Below are positions 1-11,059 of a stretch of DNA of 64,000 nucleotides, in pieces (within the stretch, counting starts at the first letter, position 1; each line of letters starts with the position of its first letter). The position numbers and the translations under genes were made by a program. The stretch is taken from the NCBI GenBank assembly GCA_022575985.1, contig JAKSXM010000002.1:20447001-20511000 (forward strand), read 5' to 3'. Origin of the DNA: Anagrus nilaparvatae (taxonomy: Eukaryota > Arthropoda > Insecta > Hymenoptera > Mymaridae). The notes under the pieces are model-generated. The model had not been told where the DNA came from. It searched no databases and saw only the letters and a list, made by a program, of their open reading frames with translations.

Positions 1-213
1 AATTAACAACAATTTAATATTTCTTAATTTTAATGCTTGACTCGCATAATTTGTTTATATTTCTCAATAATAAGTTTTGCTTAAATACTAAAATTTCATA
101 ATTATAAATATTATTAGTTTACAAATTCCTAAATATTGTGAAATACTAAAAATACTTATGACATCGTTAGCCAATTGCAATTCCTAAAATTATTAATTAA
201 TGATGTCATAACA
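1..213 (-). repeat. 3' LTR, partial (truncated by window edge)
   Basis: Matches 5057-5269 end to end without a visible mismatch. It begins on the minus strand with TGTTATGACATC at 213 and continues out of the window. Near identity of the two LTRs points to a recent insertion. Confidence 0.85.
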
Positions 214-226
214 TCTCCACCCCAAG
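214..226 (-). other. Polypurine tract of the LTR element
   Basis: The minus strand reads CTTGGGGTGGAGA immediately before the TG that opens the left LTR, the expected position and composition for the plus-strand primer of reverse transcription. It fixes the orientation of the element. Confidence 0.6.
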
Positions 227-3200
227 TTTCCAGAAACGATAGTTTTTGGATGCCTGATTAGGAAATCAGACTGAATAATTAGATTATGACTTAAAAGTTA
301 ATGTTAGTAAGAATACATGATATTGTGTTTATATTATAGTGCAATGACTTTGTAGCATTGCTTTTAACGAGTCAGCAATATTATTATTATTCTTTAATTT
401 TTACATTTTTATGATGTGAGTGCATATTTTATATTAATTACACTGAAGTAAACTTATGTTAGATTTTGTTTTGTTATTTAATTTTTGTTTTTTTTTTTTT
501 ATTACAATTACTTAACAATTATTGTTAGTGAAAAAGTTTAATATTTAATTTGTAAGTTTCCCTTACCACTATATTTTCCCCACTAAGTTTGTGAGTGAAA
601 AAAATTAAATAATTTTTGAATGAGCAAAAATTGATTTAGGAAACTCAAAGATTTGTTAGTAAAATTTTGCTATGTAATGATTTTTCAAAAGTTAAAATTA
701 CATACAATTCAAACAATTTAAAAATTAAATTATAATTAAACATAACGAAATTTTTTTTAAATTTTGATACAAAGATTAAGTAAAATTACTCATCTTACTT
801 CCTCCTCACCAAGTTTGTGAGTGGAGTTTTTTTTATGAAAACGTAATGAACAAATATTTGATTTCGGAAAATCAAAAATTAAAATTTATCTTTAAAGATT
901 TTGTTATGTTTAATTGTACATAATTATTTATATAACAAAGAAGATTTTACTGTTTTATTGTTATAAAATATTTTTAATAACAATGAGTGATTCAGCTGTT
1001 TTGGTTTTTCTTGAAGTATGCCAAATTGTGTATTATTAAAAAAAATTTCAAGATTCAAATTTTATTTCATGATTTCTGAATTTAGTATTAATAATAACTT
1101 AGTGAAATGGTATTTGAAATTATAATATTTTATTATATATTAATGAAATTTCTGTATATTTAATTTTTTGTAATATTATTTTGAAGGATTATAGGTTGAG
1201 GTTTTTTTGGAGTGTTTAACTTTAAGGATATTTATCGTTTTGTTTTTAGGATTTTTTTTATAGAAATTTTCACATAAATTATTGATTGAGTTTTGAATAT
1301 GTTGAATTTTCGAATTCAAACTATTTGAGTTTTAATTATATGGTTAAAACAAATGATGAATAGAAAAATAGTTTTTGGTTTTTAATTGTTTTTTTTGAAA
1401 TTCTTGAGTAATTGTGATTGTGAATTATATAGTGTTGATAGAAGATACGTAAAGTTTTTATCATAGAATATATAACTATTTATCACAGTAACTATTTTTA
1501 TCACAGAACTTAACTGGGTTTTAACGCTGGTTTTTTTGTTTTTGTTGTCTTTCTTAATATAAATGCACAATACATATTTACATTATGTTTTACGTACCAA
1601 TTTGCGTATCTTTTTTATTATTATTTTTTTGTATTTATAAATTTATTTACATTTTTCTACGAATCTTCTTAGTGTGTATGTCTTGGCAGAGTGTGCACGA
1701 TAAATCAAGGTATTTGAATGAATCCCAAATGTTAACTTCTTTGACTAGTAACTTTCAGGTGCACTCTGATCAGTTTTGACTGAAATTAAACTTTTGAGGT
1801 ATTCTTTCCCAACTGACTTATCTTGATTTTCAATTTTGTAGATTTTTGTGTTTTTAACTGGAACTGTTTTTTATTTTGTTTTCTTTTTGTAAAATTTCTA
1901 AGTTTTATGAAGGAGAATGGAAAAAAAAGGATTAAAAAAAAAATTATATACTTATTTATCATTGATACTTTTAAAATGTAAAATTTATGTTTCTGAAATT
2001 GTAGTGTTATATTTTTGAAAGCATTTCACATTTCGCATTTCACCAAATCATTACTAATTTACATTTTTATTATTATTTTTTTTTAATTTTGTATTAATTA
2101 CTAAAGTGTTTACTAGTAGATAATATTAACGAGTTGTTTGTTAAATATTTAATTTCATTTTATTTGAATTTGTTTTTTTTTTTTTTTTTTTTAGAATGTG
2201 AATTATTCATTGCATTAATAAAATAAAATTATAAATTACTTACAAAATAAAAATCCCATATATATGCTTAAACAATATTTAAAACTAATGTATGTCAAAA
2301 TTATTGTTTGAAATAATAATTTTTTGTGTAAATAGTTTTTTCAAAAAAAAAATTTTTAATTTATGTTTCCATTTACGTATTTTCTGTATATATATTTTTT
2401 TTAAATCAAAGTATTATTTAATTATGTAAAAAAAAATTAGTATTTCAATCAATATTAAGTATAATTGTCTTGAATAAAGTTGTTTGAAACCTGAAGATTG
2501 ATGAGTTTGGAATAGAATTGATAATGGTTCTAAATTAAAAGAATATAAAGTTTAAATGATTATTATGTAATTTATGTTTTTTTTGTATTATAATTTTCTA
2601 TCACCTGGAACATAAGAAATGGTTATTAATATTTTATAATTCACAAAATTTTTGCTGAATATGCTTTGTTTCACAAATAAAAATTCATTCATCTAGTTTA
2701 CGAAATAATTTCCTGACTAAGTAAAAATTGAATTAGCAATTAATAGTATTAAATTATGTATAATATTTTTTATTTTTTATTTTATTTATTATTATTATTT
2801 TGATGAGACTAAGCAGTATTGCATTTTTTATTGAAGAAAATTGAACTTTTTTAGAGAATAATTATTCAATATTTTGTAAAAGAAAAAGAAAAAAAAATTA
2901 TATATGCATTTTTATAAAAAAAAATTATTTAATAGATATGTATATATTTTATTCAAAAATTATATCGTGAAATGTTTAACCTAATAATATGATTAACAGA
3001 AATTTCCCTGATTACTGACACTATAACCATAAAAAAAAATTCTATAATCGCAAATTATGTTATCAGTTACTTTCACTAACTGTAAACAAAACTTCTCTTA
3101 CTTATTAGCTAAATTCTGTGAATGCTATCAAGCCGGTCCTCTCTACTTCTTCGTTAGGTGGCCTTTCTAAGGAATCTATAGCTATAGCCGCGCTTGAAGC

Positions 3201-4318
3201 ACTATCACACCTTAAAAAAAAAAACTTTTTATTTCATAGTAATTTATTTTAAAATAATTTATTTCATAATAATTCATTTTTCATTTTTCAGTAATTCATT
3301 TCATAATATATTTTATTTCATAGTATTCATTTCGTAGTATATTTTATTTCATAGTATTCATTTCATAATATATTTTATGTATTTATTATTTTTATAGGGG
3401 TTTGTTTCATACAATTAGTTATCAATAATTATCAATGTCAATATCTTTTTCAGCGTTATGTGAGTCTTACGGCTTATTTGTATGCGTGCTTTTATTGTAT
3501 GGATTCATGCAATTTGTTAAATACATATTTTTCATCATAATAAAATTATGTGAGTCTTACGGCTTATTTGTATGCGTGCTTTTATTGCATGGATTCATTC
3601 AATTGGTTGACAATTATTATAGGATTTTTTTCAGCATAATTAATTATGTGAGTCTTACGGCTTATTTGTATGCGTGCTTTTATTGTATGCGTGGCTTTAC
3701 TTATGCTATTTACTCTAGTGCAATTCACGACATTTTTTGAACATTAAAAGAAAATTATTTAGTACTATACTCAACTTTAGCTTTAACATTAATGAAACTC
3801 TTTAAATGCATATAATATTTATATTTCATCTTTTTTGCTGACAATGATAAAAGTATGTGCTTAGGTAATAAAAGGAAGTTCATGTTGCATTTTTTGTTTT
3901 ATAAGATAATATTAATAAGATTATAAAGAAAATAATTTAAAAAAAAATTATTATTATTCTTAAATTTGTATAAAAGATAAATTTGAAAAATGAATTTGAT
4001 CTGTGGAAATTATTTCGTTTGATTGTTTCTTTGGCGATTTTTGCTTTTAAAAAAAGATATGAAAATTCTTATTACAGTAATGAAAAAAAAAATTGCTTTT
4101 AAATCAAAATTTAAATTTACTCTATATTGATATTTAATACTGCAAAACAAAGCATATTTTAAAATATATTTATGTATTTGATATTTAAAATTTATATTGG
4201 GTTATTATTTAATTAATGATTAGTAAAAAAAAAAAAAATTACCCATATTAATAAGAAAAAAAAGTTCAACATAAAAACTACTTTAGTTGTAAATAAATTA
4301 AAATCTATGTGATGCTCA
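227..4318. other. Internal region of the LTR element without recognisable genes
   Basis: About 4.1 kb of A+T-rich DNA with long T and A runs. All open frames are short and of low complexity, and none shows pol motifs. A motif close to AAGTTTGTGAGTG occurs near 582 and 809. A three-unit tandem repeat lies at 3456-3685. Otherwise I see nothing in it. Confidence 0.5.
3456..3685 (+). repeat. Three spaced copies of a 42-bp repeat
   Basis: The block starting TTATGTGAGTCTTACGGC and ending TGCTTTTATTG occurs at 3456-3497, 3546-3587 and 3644-3685 with almost no change, separated by diverged spacers of about 50 bp. A 101-codon open frame crosses it (3435-3740), but its protein is only the repeat translated in two frames, so I do not call it a gene. 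Confidence 0.8.
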
Positions 4319-4627
4319 TCAATTTTTAATTTTTGAATGTGTGAATTTCACGACTTTGTTAATTAAAAATTGACAAAACTGTGTTTCATGGCCCCACCTT
4401 TTACAAAAGTAACACTTAGTTGTATAATTTTTATGAACTTGCGAGAATATTTGCATATTAAACTGAATATTGTCGACAATTTTATCCCATGCTTTTTTAA
4501 TTTTGTAATTATAGAAACTTCTACAATATTGTATATCATGACCCATTTTATCACAATATAAACAATATTTAAAATTTCCTTGATTAATTTTATTTGATTT
4601 ATTTTTTACGTTTTTATTTGTTTCCAT
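4319..4627 (-). CDS. Gag-like double zinc-knuckle protein of the LTR element
   Basis: A 102-residue frame directly downstream of the 5' LTR on the minus strand. It holds two CCHC knuckles of the form C-x2-C-x4-H-x4-C: residues 22-35 (CLYCDKMGHDIQYC) and 72-85 (CYFCKRWGHETQFC), in a Lys/Asn-rich context. Such knuckles bind nucleic acid in the nucleocapsid part of retrotransposon Gag. The usual Gag N-terminal capsid domains are missing, so this is either a truncated Gag or a minimal RNA-binding protein kept by a non-autonomous element. The two knuckles have near-parallel sequence (aromatic-C, GH, Q-aromatic-C), suggesting internal duplication. The flanking sequence has no pol frame. Confidence 0.65.
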   Translation of the reverse strand: METNKNVKNKSNKINQGNFKYCLYCDKMGHDIQYCRSFYNYKIKKAWDKIVDNIQFNMQIFSQVHKNYTTKCYFCKRWGHETQFCQFLINKVVKFTHSKIKN

Positions 4628-4880
4628 TTTAATAAAATATTAATTTGCAAAATATAAAAATAAAATTAAGTTTAATGTTTAATGAAAGGAAAAAAGGAAG
4701 AAAGAGAGAAAGAAAAAAAATTGTATTTCAAAATTTCTGGCTTTAAGAAAAAAGTTCGATTCTAATTTTCTAAGATTAAATAAAAGAAAAAACGGTACTA
4801 AGGAACCACTTGTTAAAGGGTCTAATGGCTAGGATTATTAGTAATTAAATAGATAAATATAAATAAATACTTACAAATGA
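4628..4880. other. Leader between 5' LTR and gag-like frame
   Basis: About 250 bp, A+T-rich, containing purine stretches near 4685-4720. The stretch just inside the LTR (4880 downwards) does not resemble a tRNA 3' end that I recognise, so the primer type is unknown. Confidence 0.4.
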
Positions 4881-5269
4881 TGTTCAGGGTTGCTGGAACC
4901 AATAAGCACAACGAATTAGAGGTTAAAACTGAACTTTATTAATAAGGCGTATAAGTACACGTTCGGATAACTTATAGTATTTAACTGTCCATTATATTAA
5001 TTTACTTTTATCTTATATAGTATGATTATTGTTTATAGTTATAAAAATATTTGATTAATTAACAACAATTTAATATTTCTTAATTTTAATGCTTGACTCG
5101 CATAATTTGTTTATATTTCTCAATAATAAGTTTTGCTTAAATACTAAAATTTCATAATTATAAATATTATTAGTTTACAAATTCCTAAATATTGTGAAAT
5201 ACTAAAAATACTTATGACATCGTTAGCCAATTGCAATTCCTAAAATTATTAATTAATGATGTCATAACA
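4881..5269 (-). repeat. 5' LTR, complete (389 bp)
   Basis: Opens with TGTTATGACATC at 5269 and closes with CCTGAACA at 4881 on the minus strand. It contains TATA-like CTATATAAGA (5020-5011) and AATAAA (4940-4935) about 75 bp further on, the expected U3-R order. Its first 213 bp equal positions 1-213. Confidence 0.8.
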
Positions 5270-6410
5270 GGTCACGTTTTAATTGATTATTGATTGAATT
5301 TGAATTATCTAGTCATCGGCCATTATATTAATTTTATTAAAATTGTAAAGAAAATACATTTCATTAAAAAGTGAATTGATTAAAGTTTAATTTTGGTTTT
5401 GTCGTGAAAGTTAAGGAGAAATTCAAAGAGAAATAATAAAAGGATTTAAGAAATAAAATCGATCGGTTCTTTCTCTTGTGCACATTTTCATACTTATATG
5501 TGCATAATTATATAAACACCAGATGTCAAGTTCTATGATTAGTGTTGTAATATAATTATCAAGATTAAAATTACAGTGTTTAATATTATCGATTATTATA
5601 AACTTTTTAAGAAGAAAGATAAAAGATCATTGTTAATCAGCTATGTCGGAAATGAAGAAATTTGGCGTGTTAGAAAATACAAGTTATGAAGTAGGTCGTC
5701 AACTCCAAAATAAAATGAAATTCAGTGTGTGTGTCGCGACTGTAAAAATATTCTAAGTAATTAGTGAAAAGGACATTTTTATAAAAATTTTTGATTGAAA
5801 AAACATTCTTAGTTTTAGTTTCTATTATTGTAAAATTTTGAATAAAGTCTAATCGTTAGTGCTTTAATGAAAATATTTAATTAGTTAATTTATTTAATAT
5901 AAAAATTTATAGCATCTCTTCCCTAATTCTCAAAAAATTCTCACGACTCTGATTTTAAGTAAATATTTTATCTCTCTCTTTTTCAGCATAAATAAATTTA
6001 CGTAGCTGCCGAGAGAAAACTATCCAAATGATTTTTTTTGCATATTATTCCTAATATAAGAAAAAACGAAATACAAAGAATTCTTGAAAATTTTATTTTT
6101 ACATTTATTACCGTTTGCCGGGATTCAAAAATGATATTTTTTTTTGTATTTTTGGCTTTTGCAACAAGGAATCATTTACTGCTAAAATTTTAAGCAAAAA
6201 TCCACTTAGCAATTTTCCTCTTTTTAAAATAATTTTTTTTTTCATTTTTAGGTTGGGAATTTTTCCATGAACTTTCCAGACTTCAATGACATGAATAATA
6301 GATAATTTATGAATCAAAATTTTAAGTAAAGTAAAGTTTTTTTTCAATAAATAGTTTCAATAAATTTACGTAGCTGTCAAACACAACAGTAAAGCATGAG
6401 TATTTTTTTG
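5270..6410. other. Intergenic, no feature recognised
   Basis: A+T-rich DNA between the LTR element and the duplicated upstream arm of gene A. Two short copies of AAATTTACGTAGCTG lie near 5995 and 6362. The small open frame at 6108-6347 is lysine/leucine low-complexity sequence with no support. Confidence 0.4.
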
Positions 6411-6411
6411 T

Positions 6412-8250
6412 TATATTTATGAGTTCTTGTAAAAAGATTGTGAAAATGAAAAAAACAAATATTTATATGTACTTATCAATTTAAGATACACTTTTCATAA
6501 GAATTTTTTTCTTTTATTTCAAAAATTTAGCGAAGTTTTTGAATAAAATTTGTATTAATGAGTTTTTGTTCAAAATTTGTAATAATGCATCAATTAAGTT
6601 AATAAAAAAGTAAAATAAGTACTCATTACAAAATAAAATACCCATAAAATAAGTACACATTATTTATTCTCTCATTTTTACTTTTATATTTTTATTTCTT
6701 AGTAACTCAAAACAGTTTAAGTACCTATTTTGGTAAAACAAATAAAGTCACCCACGATTATTAATTGCTGATTTCCTTGAAACTTTTTGATTGCAGTTGA
6801 TGAAAAAATATTTATTATGCATTTATCAAGGTTTTTTTTAATGTGATAATTAATATAAGTCCAAAATGAATTTTAAAAAATGTGAATTAAATATTTATAC
6901 TTTCTAAATGATTTAATGGGGTAGCTCATATCCTGTAAAGTGGGAACTTACGCACTAAACTGAATGAAAGTGTATTTTCTAATTTCTTATTTAATAATTA
7001 AAACAAAATCTTTAATTACAGAAAAACAATATTTTATTCCAACTCTTTTATTTATTTGTTTATTTTCAATACTTTTCCAATTGCTGTCTAATGTTCCAAC
7101 ACTGAATTGTGTGGAATCCTGGGAAACATCACCACGACATCTAAACAGACTAGCTCATATGCTTCTGGAAAAAGATTATTTGCGAATTTTCTTTTTTGTG
7201 AATTTTTATTAAACCATAAATAAACTAATGCTAAAACTGTATTTTTAACAATTAATTTTCTGTTCCGAAAGAAACTGTCACTATCGAAAACATTCTAAAA
7301 ATCCACAAAGAAAATTTCCTAATTAGAATTGTTGTTTCATTCATAAATAGCTCTTTATACAATTTTGACACATGGCTTACCAAATTTTTACAAAAATAAG
7401 TAAAAAAAACTTTCCTCATCAATAAAAAAAAACTTAAAAATAAAAAGTATATTTTCGAATTATTATAGGAACTCTTGAAGATCCTGAAATACTTCATTTT
7501 TCAAAAGTCAGTTTTTTTTTATATATACATCATTATTAATTTTTTTTTTATAGCCCTGGAGAGGTGAGAAACAATATTTTTTGAACGACGGTAAAAGATT
7601 TTGAATTTTCGAGTATTGGAAATTGGTATCTTTTCTCTTCAGATAGAATCACAAGCTAACAAACCGTTAACCAGAAACAATTTCTTGTTTTAAAATTTTG
7701 TCATCGATTTTATCTGGTTGGTTAATTGATGAACGCTAAATAGCATTAGCAGTGCGCTGCATAAAAATTTGTATATTATTATTATTTATTAATTTAACAT
7801 GTTATATGACTAGGGGGTTGAGGAACTTTAGCAAGGGATTTGGCTCCTATTTGATTTTTAAAAAAAACTTAAATGGATCTTGGTTTATATTTACTATAAC
7901 GATAAAAAAATTGTTAATAAATGTGTCTAAAAATTGTGTAATTTTCAGGCCCACAAAGCCCAATGGAATAAATGAAAGACTGCGAGGAATTATTTAACGT
8001 AAGATTTATCCAGTTGGTTGATTCATTTATAAAAATAATTCTTAAATTCTCAGAAAACAACTCATGTTTACTAATTCAAGCAGATAATGATTCTTATAAA
8101 ATTGAATAATAAGAGTTTAAATAAACCTACATATCGAACTCATTAAAAAGAAATAAGAAACAGTTTGAACTTAAAACATTTAATTTCATTTTTTATAAAA
8201 CAGTTCAGTTTAAGTATTCAGTTCATTAGATCATCGGAACAAAATAAGCA
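6412..8250 (+). repeat. Upstream arm of gene A, inverted copy at 20060-21960
   Basis: About 1.85 kb upstream of gene A matches, in reverse complement, the sequence upstream of gene C. Shared landmarks are the ACGATTATTAATTGCTGATT block (6753 and about 21600), the GCAGTGCGCTGCAT/ATACAGCGCACTGC block (about 7750 and 20535) and AGGTGAGAAACAAT (about 7560 and 20725). The homology runs into both first exons, so a whole gene plus its long 5' flank was duplicated in inverted orientation. Small open frames inside are not conserved as proteins between arms. Confidence 0.75.
8194..8224 (+). promoter_or_regulatory. TATA box and initiator of gene A
   Basis: TATAAAA at 8194-8200 and TTCAGTTCATT starting at 8218, a spacing of about 25 bp, typical of an arthropod core promoter with a TCAGT initiator. 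The start codon lies about 35 bp downstream. The same arrangement precedes genes B, C and D. Confidence 0.65.
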
Positions 8251-8253
8251 ATA

Positions 8254-10703
8254 ATGAAGTTTATAATTTTTTCATTTTTTGCTATTGCCTTTGGATATGT
8301 GAGTAAACAAAAATTATTTAATAAAATTAATTAAAATTATGCTGTTTATAAATCGTAAAACAGAAATTGTTAAAATTACAAAAAAATATTTTTCATTCAC
8401 TGATAAATAACAAGTATTAAGAAAATTTCTACGGTGCTAAGTTCCCTTTCTACTCTAAAATTTAGGTTTAAATATTTAATTGTTACAATGAAAATATTTT
8501 ATAAAATAAAGATGCTTAGAATTGAACTTGGTTTAATTTTGTGAAAAAAAAATCATACTAATTGTAAGAATTTTTTGTGTACTTGGATTATTAAATATAA
8601 AATAAAATGTGATATTACTTTGTAATATTTTTTCTGTATATGGCTCATTATCGTTTTTTTTGCAAAAGTGACGTACAGCACGTTTCTGACTACCAGGTGC
8701 ATTAATTTAAAAAATTTTTTTTTTTAAATTTTTAATTTCGATAAGTTTTTGATGGTACACCATAAAAATCAACATATTTTAATGTTTTAACTACTATAAA
8801 ACATAAAAATATAGCAAAAAAAGCCTTTACCGTTCCCTGTCACAAAGGAGATTCCTATACTTTGAGTGTCTGTCATTCACACCTATCAATTAATTATCAA
8901 AAATTTTTATTTGGGGATTAATTGCTATACTATAAGGTTAAACTTTTTCCATATAGAAAAAATTTAAACTTACTTTTCCTAATTATTACAAGGGTGAGAA
9001 GGTGTGTCACACGATTTTACAAAATGTGTACGTAAAACGTATTTTATTTATATTAAATTTGATTTCTCTTCATAAAAACATTTTTAAAACCTTTTAATCA
9101 CATAAATGACAACTTAAATACATAAAAAACAAATTCTCACATCGAGAGCACTTTAAGAGGTCCTTAAATAGGAAAACAAAATCAGTTTAAGTTCAGAAAT
9201 CACGAAGGGACAAAAACAAAAGCCTTTACCGTACCCCCCTAGATCTCCTATTAAGAAGCGTTGTAATTAAAATATTAAAAACTTAGTAAGTTTCAATCAT
9301 AAATATACTTTACTTTCCAAACGGAAAAGTTTTTTTGTTCATTTGTCAACGAATTATTTTGATTTTTCTATAAAAAAGCCTTTACCGTTCCTGCCCTTAC
9401 CGTTCCTCTTTTTTTTAAAAATTATTTAATACTTTTAAAATTTACCTCCAAAACTCGTTTTTTTAGTAAGAATTCTTTAAAAATATATGATATTGTTCTC
9501 TAAAATACATAAAACCTAGAAAAATTCATACATTAAGGCCATATGTAACGATTTTGGTTTTTAATGGTTTTAACCTGTTTTTACCTTATAATTATATGAA
9601 AAAATGTAATAAATTGATGTAAAAGGTTCGTTATGGTGATTTTTATGCAACACTGAATAAATATTGGTGAAAAAAGTCTAAAAAGTCTTGTTTGGACTTT
9701 AAAAAAGGAATTTTTTATTTTTATTTTTTGAAAGCTATTTTTTCAAAAAAAATGAAAACGAGCCATATATGAAACTGGATTAAATAAATAAATAAATAAA
9801 TAATAAATAAATAAAAAAATTTTAAAATAAAGTAAAAATTTATCAATTCTCCTTTAATACATAAATAATTTCAAGGATTTTTTCAACTTTACAGGCAGTT
9901 AATTGCATTCCTATAGCAGATAATAACCAAAGTATTGAAGGAGGTTTTAGTATAACTCATATAAGGAAAATTCTACCTTCAATTCTTGCTGAAATAAAAA
10001 AAAAATTTTTGAAAATTTTCGATGCTCTCTTTAAAACTGGGCATAAATTTGAAAGTAAAATTTTTATAAACTCACTTATAAAAAGTGAATATCAAGTAAA
10101 TTATTGTGTTTTACAAATATTACCATAAATGCTGAAAAGAAATCATTAAAATAATATATTTAATTATTTATAGAAAGATCCAGCTATTGCTAACTTGACA
10201 AAAGAAGCTGCCAATAAAAACGTTAATATTTCTGATTGTATGATGTTTTTAGAAAATACATATGAAAAAGTAGGAAAGCTTCTTGATGAGAATAAGGATT
10301 GTTCCTCCTTTATTGATATAAAACTTAAGGAAAAATATGAAGCCTATATGAAAGAAACATTTGATCCTATCGAAGAATATTTTTTTAAGGCTTATAAATC
10401 TGAAAGTATATATGAATTTTACATCGTAAGTAAATTACAGAATATTAAAATTATTATACTTATGACGTTTATTTATTTATTTATAATATTTTTTTTCTGA
10501 TAAAACAGATGAAACATGAATTTCCCGTGGATTTAGATAAGATTGCCGTAACAGCAACTACACATTATCTGGAGATGTTGAAAACTCTAGATTCTGATGT
10601 GTGTATTAATACTGTTCCTGTTTCATATAAATTACTAGAAGATCTTAAACTAAAAATGACTACATGCATATCAAATAAATTAAAAGTGAAACACATTAAA
10701 TAA
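8254..10703 (+). CDS. Secreted orphan protein, family I copy A
   Basis: Four exons, all phase 0: 8254-8298, 9895-10095, 10174-10425 and 10509-10703, giving 230 residues. Exon 1 encodes a hydrophobic signal peptide (MKFIIFSFFAIAFGY); exon 2 opens with AVNCIPIADNNQ. Cysteines are at about residues 19, 104, 125, 198 and 219, forming two pairs each separated by 20 residues; the first pair ends in NKDC, the second in TTCISNKLK. The rest is charged and probably helical. All splice sites are GT-AG and the exon plan is repeated in copies B-E, which is the main support. I do not recognise the family; a secreted effector such as a venom component is only a guess. Compared with C the C terminus is shorter (ends VKHIK). 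Intron 1 is 1.6 kb because of a TIR element. Confidence 0.8.
8631..9776. mobile_element. TIR element inserted in intron 1 of gene A
   Basis: Introns 1 of B and C are about 0.4 kb and collinear, whereas A carries about 1.15 kb extra. The insert ends are inverted: TATATGGCTCATTATCG at 8637 on the left and, read from the right end, TATATGGCTCGTTTTCA. No coding capacity is visible. The phrase GCCTTTACCGT recurs inside (near 8823, 9220, 9377 and, partly, 9395). An ATAAATAAATA microsatellite follows the right end. The target-site duplication was not resolved. Confidence 0.6.
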
Positions 10704-10803
10704 TTATTTAGATTATTTACTATATGGAAAGTTTAATGAATTATTAAACTGATTTTTATAAGAAATAGTATATATTATATATAATAGAGCCCGTATCCAG
10801 AAA

Positions 10804-10893
10804 AGTAAATAATGGCCTAAATCGCACGTAAATTACCATCCGTGGCGCTAAGCTAACGAGGCTGGTAAACTGCGACTTGGGTCATTCTTTATT
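10804..10893 (+). other. Hairpin in the predicted 3' UTR of gene A
   Basis: AGTAAATAATGGCCTAAATC at 10804 pairs with the block TGCGACTTGGGTCATTC and following bases at 10871-10893 with a loop of about 44 bp. The same hairpin lies in the 3' flank of C and D between stop codon and poly(A) signal. Confidence 0.6.
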
Positions 10894-11023
10894 TATGGAC
10901 AAGGGACGTATACGATTTTTCTTCGTCAGTGGCGAGAAAACACGGGAAATACGTGCTTTCTGGCCGTTGACAAGAAAACAATAATCTTGTACGATAAAAA
11001 ATGTAATATTGTAATTTAAAATG

Positions 11024-11029
11024 AATAAA
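11024..11029 (+). terminator. Poly(A) signal of gene A
   Basis: AATAAA in the block AAAATGAATAAAATTTG, which is conserved downstream of A, B, D and E, at about 320 bp after the stop codon of A. Confidence 0.6.
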
Positions 11030-11059
11030 ATTTGTTTATAAAATTATTCTTTTTTTAAT

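Larger units (their letters stand above)
1..5269 (-). mobile_element. LTR retrotransposon lacking pol, left end cut by the window
   Basis: Positions 1-213 and 5057-5269 are the same sequence in direct orientation and look identical by eye, so they are parts of two LTRs. The element reads on the minus strand: both LTRs start with TG and the right one ends with CA, the LTR carries a TATA-like CTATATAAGA (5011-5020) followed by AATAAA (4935-4940), and a purine tract CTTGGGGTGGAGA (226-214) directly precedes the left, 3' LTR. The only protein-coding trace inside is a zinc-knuckle reading frame next to the 5' LTR. No protease, integrase or reverse transcriptase is visible in 4.6 kb, so this is a non-autonomous, internally replaced or deleted copy. 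The purine tract and knuckles suggest a Copia-like origin, which is inference. No primer-binding site was recognised. Confidence 0.8.

Noticed and set aside
3456..3685. Spaced repeats looking like a small CRISPR array
   Set aside because: Eukaryotic context, only three 42-bp units, A+T-rich unequal spacers and location inside an LTR element.
3435..3740. 101-codon open frame
   Set aside because: It is a translation of the three 42-bp repeats in more than one frame, hydrophobic by composition, with no conserved motif.
10195..10500. Open frame read as a stand-alone gene starting at Met, with similar ones at 45670 and 19299
   Set aside because: These are exon 3 of the family I genes running on into intron 3; splice sites and paralogue alignment show the true limits.
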